From Dryomyza anilis (lineage: Eukaryota; Arthropoda; Insecta; Diptera; Dryomyzidae), in the NCBI GenBank assembly GCA_951804985.1, contig OX638132.1:92818696-92882695 (forward strand): a stretch of DNA of 64,000 bases, written 5' to 3'. Position 1 is the first letter of the stretch. The number at the start of each line of letters is the position of its first letter. The translations under genes and the position numbers were made by a program. Positions 35,050 through 45,567 of the stretch are shown here, piece after piece. The notes beneath the pieces are model-generated. The model saw nothing but the letters and a program-made list of their open reading frames with translations, was not told where the DNA came from and did no database searches.

Positions 35050-35835
35050 TAACTTTTCGCTAGTGCAAAATTTAATTTATTAGTTATAAATTAAATTTCT
35101 AGTTAAAAATTTAAATTTTAGTGAAAAATTTAAATTTTAGCCAAACATTTCTGAAGGGTTTTTCAATAAGAGCGCTACAGTTTTTTTTCAAGGGTTTTTC
35201 AACAGGGACGCTACAAAATTAGAGTGACAGGGACAGCAAACGACACCATGTTTCTTGCCGCTATTTTGAAATTTCTCTTCAGTAAGGTTTGCCATTTTAT
35301 GATGGAAAGATACACGAGCCAACAACGAGTCAAAATTATTAAAATTTACTACCGAAATTCGAATTCGTATATCTTTTTATCATGAAATGGCAAACCTCAG
35401 TGAAGAGAAATGTCAAAAGATCGGCAAGAAATATGGCGTCGTTTGCTGTCCCTGTCGCTCTACTTTTGTAGCGTCCCTGTTGAAAAACCCTATATTTTTA
35501 GTGAAAAATTTGAATTTTTAGTTAAGTTTCATTTTAGTAAAATTTTAATTTAAAATTTTGAATTTTTAGTAAACAATTTTATTCTAGTAAAAAATTGAGT
35601 TTTTAGTGCATAATTTATTTTTTTGTGAAAAATATAATTTTTAGTAAAAAATAGAATTTTTAGTTAAAAATAGAATTTTTAGTGAAAAATAGAATTTTTA
35701 GTGAAAAATAGATCTTTTATTGAAAAATAGAATTTTTAGTGAAAAATTTAATTTTTTGTGAAAAATTGATTTGTAGTAAAAAATATTTTTTTTTAAAGTG
35801 AAAAATTGATTTTTTTTAATTAAACAAAATTTGTT
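35050..35835. repeat. AATTTTTAGTGAAAAAT minisatellite, locus 1 (interrupted)
   Basis: A unit of roughly 17-18 bp, GAATTTTTAGTGAAAAAT and variants, runs from about 35050 to 35150, is broken by the mariner derivative (35153-35491), and resumes to about 35835. The same unit in reverse complement forms the array at 50440-51085, about 15 kb away. Confidence 0.85.
35153..35491. mobile_element. Foldback MITE derived from the DD41D mariner
   Basis: The sequence 35191-35491 has inverted arms of about 125 bp (35191-35316 and 35365-35491), both starting AGGGTTTTTCAACAGGGACG. Both arms match the 5' end of the mariner at 26247-27375. The left arm continues into the transposase start (ACGAGCCAACAACGAGTC), so one 5' end has been joined to an inverted copy of itself. 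Just outside, 35153-35179 is the other (3') terminus, GGGTTTTTCAATAAGAGCGC. The element cannot encode transposase but could be mobilised by an active relative. Confidence 0.85.
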
Positions 35836-36119
35836 GGCAGTTTAGAAACTTTTTTTTTTGGCAAATTTTAATCGGACAAAATTGAAATTTGTATCAAAAA
35901 GCAGCCTATTTTCTGCCCATATCCAATATGAGTCGAGAATCTGATTCAAAAATTGATAAACTGCCATACGCTTCTCTAAATCTGAAATATACCACAGAAT
36001 AGAATTTCTAGAATTTATTCTAGGGCCATAATAGGGAATTGATCATAGAATTGAATATTATAATCAGGGACTTAAACCCTTTGTAAATTATATTGGTTTC
36101 CTAATCCACACATTTTAAT

Positions 36120-36775
36120 AATGATTCTTATTCCGGTTTCAAAAATCTTAACTGGTCCTGTTACGAATCCGTTTCTTTGTGGGCCTGATGGGGACTAAAA
36201 TCCTTTGAAATATCGGATCCGGTTCTTGTTCCAATATTTCTATATTCCAATCACAAATTTTTGTGATAATGTCAGAACCGGAACTGGAATCAGTCCAGTT
36301 CCGGTTCCAAAAATCGAAACTGTTCCGGTTGCGATTTCGCTGTGCCTGACAAGTGCCTGACAAGTAATAAAACCCTTCGAAATCGGTTCCTTTTCTGGTT
36401 GCAAAATTTTTAAAATAGCAGTTCTGATTCCGGTTCTAAGCAAATAAAATTATACATGTTCCGATTACGGTTCAACATATTTTTGTAATACCGATTTCGA
36501 TTCCAGTCCGGTTCTAAAAATGGAAAAGATTCCGTTACGAATCCGGTTTCTTGCGATCCCTGGCAGGTAATAAAACCCTTGGTATAACGGTTCCAGTTCA
36601 CGTTCTAATATTTTTTAATAGCTATTCCGATTAAGCTTCTTCTTCTAACCCAAAAAAAAAAAAAAAAAATAAATTGGTTCCGATTCTGGCTCAAAATATT
36701 TTTGTAATATCGGTTCCGATTCCGGTTTCAAAAACCGAAACAGTTCCGATACAAGTTCTTTGCGGTCCCTGATTA
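36120..36775. repeat. Degenerate tandem repeat rich in CCGGTTCCGATTCCGG
   Basis: About three copies with a period of roughly 170-212 bp. Landmarks are TTACGAATCC/GTTTCTT (36160, 36535), TAATAAAACCCTT(C/G)G (36367, 36569) and repeated GGTTCCGATTCC words. Minus-strand frames read as N/R-rich low complexity (NRNRN) and are by-products. Confidence 0.75.
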
Positions 36776-36779
36776 TAAC

Positions 36780-38880
36780 ATAATCCAAACATAGTAGAAA
36801 TTAAGAGAACGTTTCCATGTTATAACCCGACAAGTTGGAAGAACAACATAATTAGTTCATAATCATTTCTGACTAAATTATACTAGAAAAATATTCTAGT
36901 AAAATATCTGAAATTTGATCTCGAATAGCCATATATTTAATGTCTTGCTTCATTTTTGCGGTCGAGTCTTTGATATTTTGAGAAAGTTTTAAATGGAATC
37001 ATGCACTAATAAATGGTATTTCATGTCTTCAAACTTTCTGCAAAATTAAAATAAATAGACATATTAAAAACAGACACCATTGTTAAATAATGTAGCAATA
37101 TTAAATTCCTATTAGTTACCATAACCAGGCAATCCTTTGGTTCCCCCTTCTACAAACTCTTTCAATTGAATACTACAAATATTTTTCCTATTGTCACTTT
37201 TTTATTCAGCAGAAATACTCTGCAAGTTACTAACATTTTTATTCAAATTTTATGGCTGCGTATTGGAAAAATACGCATAAAAAAAGTTACGATATAACCA
37301 AAGGACATAACAAAAATATTCACATTGAAATGGACAAAAAATAGAAGGAAGTATGAATTGGAAAAATGGGAAAACTTCAAGAAAGACATTTGAAACATGC
37401 ACTCGTCGTATCTATCACACATCGTGCCTTTTTAATTCTACCATATTTGCATATTTCTGCAAATTCCTTTGGCATCCTCTTGACTTAGGGTTATTTTTTT
37501 TTTTGTAATATTCCTTTTTCGAATATAAGGGTTTTTGTAGCAATAACTCGCCTTATACGCTGTGAGTACATTTCACAGAAGAAGTGTTAATGTTTTTTAT
37601 GACCCAACAAAAGTCGTTATAGATGCCATTCGAAAAGTATATTTTATACATTTTTCATGGTTTATTAAGTGTTCAAGTGTACGAAATTGAATTCTTGTGA
37701 TGATTACAAGAACATTTCTTTCTTCATATTTGTACAGAATACAATTTGGTGTACAACGATTTAATACAAGTAAAATATATCCCAAAAAATATGAATATGC
37801 GGCGACGTGTTGGCATGCGGAGCAACATTATTAAACGTATTCATTATGCGACAAACTTTTCGTAAACGAAATATGAGTGAAATACACCTCAGTTAAGTGG
37901 GTTTGCTAAGGGGTAATTTATGCGTAGAATGAATTTCAATAATTACTTAATTAATTTGTAAAACTTGTGCTAAACATTTGTTGTCATGTGTGCAGGAATT
38001 TAGGGTACGATACCTCAAAATTAATAAATCCTATAAAGTGTGGAATATCTAATGTTTGGTAATCAAATACTATCTGTGATAATCAATAACTTACTATAAT
38101 AGTAGCTCAAATGTTATAAAAGAAGCCGACTTTAGAGTATTTGAAAATATAGTAATAAAGTATCATGTTTTACCATCAAGTTTAACAAAAGATCATCAAC
38201 TCTTAAATAAGACAGTTTATTATTTACGAAATACTAAACATTTCAACATAAGAATTTCTTCTCACGCACCGACAAGTAATCGAAATTCATTTCGATTGTA
38301 TTGTTGGAAAATTACGACTGAATTGCTTCTTGAAAGGGTTATATTTCTGCTGAATACTCATACCATTGTGTATGTCTTCTTCAATGAGTGTTGTGCCAAA
38401 GTTTTGCCATCTTTATCTTCATTTTTTCCATTATTCATCCTGATGAGTAGAGTCCTGACATGATTCATTAATTGTTCGAAGGTAGCTTGTTGTGGCTTTT
38501 ATGAGAAATTCTTTTACATTTTTTTTATGCGTTGTTCATTGCATATTTTACATAGTTTCATTATAATTGTTTTTATTTTCACGAACAGTAATGGTTAATG
38601 GTATTATAAAAATTGACAAAATAAGAAATTGCATAATATATTTTGAATACTGCACATAGATCCAACAAGTCAAGAATAAACATATTTATGATTATTGAAT
38701 AAAATTGTTAAATTGTTTAATTAAGCATGATTATACTTAAAGTAACAATTTCAAATACTCAATTTAAAATTCATCGTTTTTTTGGGGTAAAAATACATTT
38801 TTGAAATAACAATTTATTCTAACAATGTTTTATAATCGACATTTTTATTTTAACAATTTTTTTTCTGAGTGTATACTTTA
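36780..38880. other. AT-rich DNA, no gene seen
   Basis: No domain-bearing frame is present. Near 38855-38880, TTTTTTTTCTGAGTGTA resembles the right terminus of the element at 25662-28172. Sequence at 38935-39010 (TATTAAAATTAGTCAAT) recurs at about 45615, marking another dispersed repeat. Confidence 0.45.
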
Positions 38881-39254
38881 TAATGAATTAGGTTAACATT
38901 TGTACAAGCAGAAACAAAACTATATAATTAAAAGTTTTTACTATTAAAATTAGTCAATTGGATACATTTTGATTTTAATCGGTAAATATCAATAAATACT
39001 AAAAAGTACCATGTACCAAAATTACCACTAGGTTTATATGAAAATATTTATTTTTGTATACTATTGAAGCAATAGTTTTTTTAACCAATTTTAACAATTT
39101 TTTTTTATATCAAACTCTATTTTAATTTCTGTTTTAACTTCAATGAAATTTTTGTTCATTACAACGATGATATATATTTTTATATCATTTTTTATAAACT
39201 TTTTTTTTTATAAACTTTTATTATTAATAAATATTTATTTTAATGTCATACAGT

Positions 39255-39345
39255 AAAGTATAAGGGTATACCGAATTATGTCATCCGTTTGTAACAGGCG
39301 GAAGAAGACGTGGGCGGTATGGAAAAGATTGTCTCTTCGATCTCT
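39255..39345 (-). mobile_element. Eroded DINE-like 3' end
   Basis: GGGTATACCGAATTATG..CCGTTTGTAACAGGCGGAAGAAG parallels the terminal part of the DINE-like copy at 62070-62150 in the same orientation. The microsatellite and core are not recognisable. Confidence 0.55.
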
Positions 39346-39815
39346 ATCTTGCCGTATGTCAGTACCCAATGGAAAATATTCCGACCTAGTTCGAACGGTA
39401 ACCAATGTTTTCTTCAATACATTTTCTACAAAATTCGAATTAGTTCATTTGTAAAGTAGTAGTAATGTACATAAATGACTAGTTCCATTTTCCACTTACG
39501 TAGTTATGTTGAAATATAACTATCCTCCTTAGTAAATAATGTGAATTTTTAATTATAAAAAAATGTGTTAAATAAATTCAAAATTTATTGAACTCTACTC
39601 GTATTTACCTATAATTGTTGGTGAGTAACATGTTGATTATAATTAAAATTTCATATTGATCGTTATTCCATTTAGGTGCTGTGGAAATTAAGAATTTATG
39701 CATCATTTGCGGATAAGAAATATAAAAAAAATATTTCCGTACAAAGTAATGTACAAATGGAACTAACCCTCATTACCACTGCGCACAAAGTAATGCACAA
39801 ATGGAACTACACCTC

Positions 39816-40505
39816 CCCAAGTAACCACGGCCACAAGCTCTTGTCGCAAACTCTTATCGCAAACTTTTGTCGCAAATGTGTAGCTTTTAAGTTACCTCTA
39901 ACACCAGTGTTGCAAACTAGTAATTGTTTGTTGCAAAGGGGTGGCTTAGAACATGTATGGAACATACGCAATAATATGTCACAATGCTGTGATATATAAA
40001 ACATACATTCTTATAATGGAAATAAATTTAGTTCCAAAGCGGTGGCAAAGAACATGTGTGGGAAAATGCTATAATATGTCATAATGCTGTGACATTTAAG
40101 TCATACATTCCGATAATGGGCGGAGCTAACTTTGTTATTATGACGTGGCAAAATAGTGGCAAATTATAAAATGTATTTATTATGTTCTATATATGTTGCA
40201 TGTATATAATGAAGAACCTAATAGGAACATGTTTATAAATAATATGGCTAATTAACATTAAAATGGTATAAATACTATTATAAACAACATATTTATTGTA
40301 TCCACTACATATGTCCATGAAACGATGGGTTGTAAAAAAGGACAGTCAGAATAGTATAATTTAAGAAATTAAAAAAATCCACTTTAATGGATCAATATTT
40401 GTGGTAATTAGGAGGCAAATAAGTATTTTTCGCATTATATAGAACAAACACTTCAATGGCAATTCTGTGGCTACTACTTAAGTTGCCACAAAGTGGTTAC
40501 TTGGG
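39816..40505 (-). mobile_element. Non-autonomous TIR element, copy B (CCCAAGTAACCAC ends)
   Basis: The left end CCCAAGTAACCACGG and the right end GTGGTTACTTGGG are exact inverted repeats over 13 bp, flanked by TC on both sides. Reverse complemented, it aligns to copy A at 21851-22748 at the beginning (GTGGCAACTTAAG) and the end (GCAACACTGGTGTTAGAGG), with internal length differences. Confidence 0.75.
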
Positions 40506-40959
40506 TCATTACTACTGTAAACAAAGTAACGTAAAAATGGACCAGACCTCATTACTACTGCCTACAATCATCATTACGATTGCGTGAAAATTAATGCCGA
40601 AATGAATGCACCCCTGGCGAAAGTTTTGTTACGAAGTATGGATAACTCCATTTCTTCTAAATGGTAATCTATATATAAATGAAATAACAGTCGAATTCTT
40701 TTTACTTTGGATGCAGTGTGTAATGAGTGGTGCTATATAGCATTACTTCGTAATCTACAGTGAATACATAATTGCCCATGTCTGTGTAAAAGAAAATAGA
40801 ATTCAGTATTGAGATTGCCCGCCTGTAAACATGAATAATATAAACTAGACATAAGATCATTTCTTCCCCAATAGGGTAAATTTCTACTAGGGGTCAGGGA
40901 AAAATAATTTATACGAGTATGGGTACTAAAATTAAAATCGCACTTTACAATTTTTAAGA

Positions 40960-41580
40960 TACATATTTTAAATTGTAAAATTTCAAATGAAATTGAGGTT
41001 TTCAATTTTAAATTGGGAAATGAAATTGAGAAATTTCAAATGAAATTGAGATTTTTTCATTTCAAATTTTCTCAATTTCAATAGGAAAATCTCAATTTCA
41101 TTTAAAATGTGCCCAACTAAAATATTTTAAATTGTAAAATTTCAAATGAAATTGAGGTTTTTCATTTTAAATTGGGAAATGAAATTGAGAAATATCAAAT
41201 GAAATTGAGATTTTTTCATTTAAATTTTCTCAATTTCAATAAGAAAATCTCAATTTCATTTAAAATGTTCCCAACTAAAAATAAAAATATTAATATAAAT
41301 CTAATTTTTTCAATTTAAAATGTAAATTTGTCAATTTCAAATGGAAAATATGAATTTGATTTGAAATTTTCTCAATTTCAATAAGAAAATCTGAATTTGA
41401 TTTGAATAGGAAAATTCCAATTTCATTTAGAATTTTTCCAATTTTAAATGAAAGATCTCAATATCATTTTAAATTTTCTAAATTTAAAATGGAAAATCTC
41501 ACTTCATTTAGATTTTACTCAATTTCAATAGGAAAAATCTCAATTTCTTTATGAATTTCATTTGTAATTTTCTTTATTTC
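40960..41580. repeat. Tandem repeat of CTCAATTTCA / TGAAATTGAG words
   Basis: Two good copies of about 159 bp (AAATTGTAAAATTTCAAATG at about 40973 and 41132) are followed by more degenerate copies. Each unit carries the word TGAAATTGAG and its inverse CTCAATTTCA, so every unit can self-pair. Confidence 0.8.
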
Positions 41581-42816
41581 TGTTGGAAATGGTGTAGTTT
41601 TCGACAAAAAATAAACAACGGTTTAGTTATTTATATTGATTTCATTTTAAGTTTTTGTTATTCAATAAAACTGACCTAAAACTGTCATCTGTCAAAAATT
41701 TGATCAGAGTGCAGCTGTCATTTTTTTTAACGTATTTTCATATTACTCCCTGCATTATAACAAACTCCAGTTTGTGATATTTAATCATTTTCGTTGACGC
41801 ACCCACACGCGCAATTAATCTATTGTATATAATATTTAATTTAATTTGGTTTAATTCTGCACACAATTCAATGCCATTCAATGCAATTCAATGCGATAAT
41901 TGAAGAGTATAATTTTCAGCGGATATGTCCTGCGGAACGCACAATAATAACTACGCATCGAGGGCACAAAGGCACTGTAGGAAATATCAATTACAATTTC
42001 AATTGAAGGTAAGAATTTCAATTGTTAGCGAAAATGCAAAGAAATAAAAAGAGAGACTTTATTATGTTCGAGTACTTGGATGTAGTTATTTGCAGGAAAT
42101 ATATATATATTAAATATACGTTGAATTTTTTATGTACTATGTGCAATACAAAATGGTATTTCTTTGCCACACATTGAACTATTGAACTATAATATAGTTC
42201 ACACATAGTTCACACAACAGTTCAATGGCAACAATGGCGGCTTTTCTACCAAGGAACAATGGCGAACGCGCTCAAACTCACGTGTTCTTTATTTTACCTG
42301 TGAATTGAGTACTTAATGTATTATATACTTTTTATTGTATACATTCTTTTTCATTGTAAAAAATAAATAAAACTCAAAATATCAACAGCTTTAAATAATA
42401 CAAAAAAAAAACACACATTTAATCAAATACTTTTAATTTCGCGCACAATTTCAAATTGAAAGAAACGCCACAGGATGCTGAAATCTTAGCCACAAGGACT
42501 CATCATCATTATGACTGATTAACAACAACGACGAGGACTATAAACGCAAACAGCGCACTTAATTCCAGGAAATTTAACAAACAAGTTGCTGCAAATACAG
42601 CTTTGCATTAAAATACGTTATAACGATAGGATTTTGCAGAAATATGTATATTTTTTCCATTTATACATGCGTATACAGGCAGTATACAGGTATTAAAGGC
42701 GAGTTTTAGAAGTGGTAATAAAATGTTCTGCACATAAATCTAGAATAAGTTGACCCTTCAAATGTTATTGGAATTGCATGATTTTGAAAAAATTAGACTT
42801 GATAATTGTTGAATGA
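41581..42816. other. AT-rich DNA, no gene seen
   Basis: No frame with protein character was found. TTCAATGCCATTCAATGCAATTC near 41870 is a short local repeat. A GGCGGCTTTTCTACC / GGCGAACGCGCTC stretch near 42240 is locally GC-richer. Confidence 0.4.
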
Positions 42817-42824
42817 CATTTGAA

Positions 42825-43807
42825 GGGATCCGTACGAAATGTCGAAAAAAAAAATGTCGAAATTATAAAAGCCTTAGAAGGTCGAAACAATCTTTGGCCG
42901 AAACACAAAATGTCGAAAAATATTTTAAAGCTAGAAAATGTCGACAAATTTTTTAAACTATAAATACAAAAACATTTTTTTTATAGGATCAAAAAATGTC
43001 GAAAATTAAAATGCCGAAATATAAAAATGTTGAAATACAATTTTCAACTCCTAATGAGCAAGTCCACACCAAATCTCGCTGGATTAACTCACTATTTTCG
43101 ATTTCAATGATATTTTGGCAACTGGTAAAGGGTATGGGCATCTGCATTCACCACGCTTCCAGAGATACAGTCCAAAGTTAAAAAATTGTCAATGATTACT
43201 TTCGTATGGTGGTTCCTATTGAAATTTCTCTTGATGCTAGAAACATCGTTAAGGTTTCGTTTTAAAACTAATAAAACAATCTTTTGGAAATTTTCTTCTT
43301 AACATAAACATATGCCCAACGGTCGTTATTCTTGAACTTCAAATTGCATGTCCTTAAAAAAAGTATTTTAAAAAAAATCAAAATTTTTGTTGATTTATTA
43401 TAAGTGTTAAAGCAATATTCCAAGATGGAGTTTTGAAGGCAGCACATTTATCAGAATACGTAGCGGATATTCTGATATTCACGGGACTCATAATGACGGT
43501 GTCTACGTCGTTTTTTTAATAACTTTGTTCTTTTTTAATATTTTATCTTCGTGTTTTATTATATTTACTCGAAATATATATTTTCGACATTTTCTATAAT
43601 TTTTTTCGTCATATTAAATTTCGACATTTTTAGTTTTCGGCATTTTGTTTTTCAACATTTTAGTTTTTAACATTTTTTTTTCGACATATTTGTTTTCGAC
43701 ATTTTTGCTTTCGACATATTCAGGTTTCGGCATTTTTATTTTCTACATTTTTGTCTTCGGTATTTTTAGTTTCGATATTTTAAATTTCGACTTATCGTAC
43801 CAGACCC
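42825..43807. mobile_element. Foldback-like element with ATGTCGAAA arms and 8-bp duplication
   Basis: CATTTGAA flanks both ends (42817-42824, 43808-43815), an 8-bp target duplication. The termini GGGATCCGTACGA and, inverted, GGGTCTGGTACGA are related. Each arm (about 42835-43040 and 43590-43800) is built of spaced copies of ATGTCGAAA, and the right arm carries the inverse TTTCGACAT with variants. The middle is unrelated and non-coding. Superfamilies with 8-bp duplications include hAT and P, but the ends fit neither clearly. Confidence 0.75.
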
Positions 43808-43842
43808 CATTTGAATGATAAATTATCGTTTTGTATAATATA

Positions 43843-44576
43843 ACGAGTTGGGAAAGTTAGTTTACATGGGTAAGTTCGGTCACATGGGGCGGATTTTTAT
43901 AGTCGGTCGGGCCCGACTATGGAATACCCTACACCTTTGGTGGGGATATTAATGTGGGATATTTAATTGCATACCTTAATTTTAAAGTTTTTAATTATGC
44001 TGAATCTCACCACCCTCAGAATATTATTCAAATATCAGAAATTTACGTCTTATATCCCCATAAATTAAAAAATTTTATATAAAAGTATAAACAACTAAAA
44101 AAAAATTTGAAAAATAAAAACGCCTATATTTAAAATTTTGAAAAGCTAATATTTCATAGATTTCATTTTAATAATTTACGTATCAAACTTCTACTATGAA
44201 AACCCGGGAAATAATGAAAAAAAAAATGGGTGAATCACGCCCATTTTTGGACCATATATAAAAGTGACTTGTATGGGAGGTGGACGTGTCCGTTGACCGA
44301 TTTCGCTCATTTTCAAACTCAGTTCCTACTTTTGGCTAAAATATATTGAGACGAAATTTCATCTCATTCTGATCAGTATTTCTCAAGTTATTCTGTATTC
44401 GGACAGCAAGACAGCAAGACGGACAGACGGACATACGGACATGGCTAAACGGACTCGGGTGGTGATGCTGATCAAGAATATATATACTTTTCCATACCGG
44501 ACACGCCTCCTAAGGGGCGTTACAATATATGCACAAAGTTAATATACCCTCTACATCATAGGTGTAGGGTATAATT
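43843..44576 (+). mobile_element. DINE-1/INE-1-like element, copy 2
   Basis: Same start (ACGAGTTGGGAAAGTTA), hairpin (GTCGGTCGGGCCCGAC), GACGGACAGACGGAC tract, CTGATCAAGAATATATATAC and end (GGTGTAGGGTATAATT) as copy 1. Subterminal TACCCTACACC is a perfect inverse of GGTGTAGGGTA. It lies between the foldback-like element and the 44587 repeat. Confidence 0.82.
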
Positions 44577-44586
44577 ATTAAACATG

Positions 44587-45567
44587 CACAGTGGGAATTA
44601 ATAATATTTGAATTCATATACAAATTTTTAAATGCATAAATAAATAATTGAATTAAAACTGCAAGTATAAGTCTCAGTGGAGCACATAGCGTTGGCAAGG
44701 AATTCGCGGAGCCTGTTGTAAAAAACCATCCCGAATTCTGTTTGAAAATAGAAGCACTTATTTTTCAGTTGTGGTTTTTTTTTTATGAAATAACCGTGTC
44801 TGCTTTTCACAATATTTTTAGGAAAACATTCAGGAACAATTAAACTGCACTATTAAATGATATTATTTGTTACTATTTGTACTTTTTGTATCACAATTTG
44901 TATATTTTTAAATTCACAAATGATATCGTATTACCGATACGAATACGTTTGCTCAACAAACATCAAAAGACACGTAAGAATAATGCGAGAATACTTTTAT
45001 TTACATCTAATTTCATTTTTTTCTTTGTTTTCAAACATCAGTATGTTTAAAAGGACCAATACATACTTCAAACGATGACAAAAGAGACGTAGATAGAAAA
45101 TACTGCTCAACAAGTGCCAACTTCGTATACAAGAAGAATGTTGGAAGAATACATTTAAATCCAATTTCTTTTTTGTGTGTTTGTAAACATCAATATGTTC
45201 AAACGATGGCAAAAGATGGCGTAGGTAGAAAATACTGCGCAACGTTGCCAACTTCGTCTGTCAATAACTAATCGAATGAAGACGAGCGTTGCGAACATAC
45301 GTTATAATTAGATTTGAATAGCATTTTCTGTTTGTTTTGAAACATAGTTATGACCAAGTAAACTGCCAAGAAATTGTATATTCAAATGCAATTAAAATTT
45401 TATGTTTGTATTGTAACATATTTATGATAAGTTCGACAGACTCTGCTGGGAAATACATAAAATATGTTAATACCATCTGAACAATAATTTAATTACACTT
45501 GATTCGTAATACATGTATGGTGATTAATTACTTTGAAATATATTCAAAGAAATCTTTTCTATCCATG
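44587..45567 (+). repeat. Long inverted repeat, copy 1
   Basis: This starts CACAGTGGGAATTAATA and ends at about ATCTTTTCTATCCATG. It aligns in reverse complement to 55048-56543 over most of its length, with landmarks GGAATTCGC(A/C)GA, GAAGTTGGCA, AACATACGTT, TTTAATTACACTT and CTCTGCTGGG. The CACAGTG-type terminus resembles Transib-class ends, but no clear target duplication was found. Confidence 0.75.

Noticed and set aside
36148..36601. Asn/Arg-rich minus-strand ORFs
   Set aside because: The NRNRN-type peptide comes from the GGTTCCGATTCC tandem repeat read in different frames in different copies.
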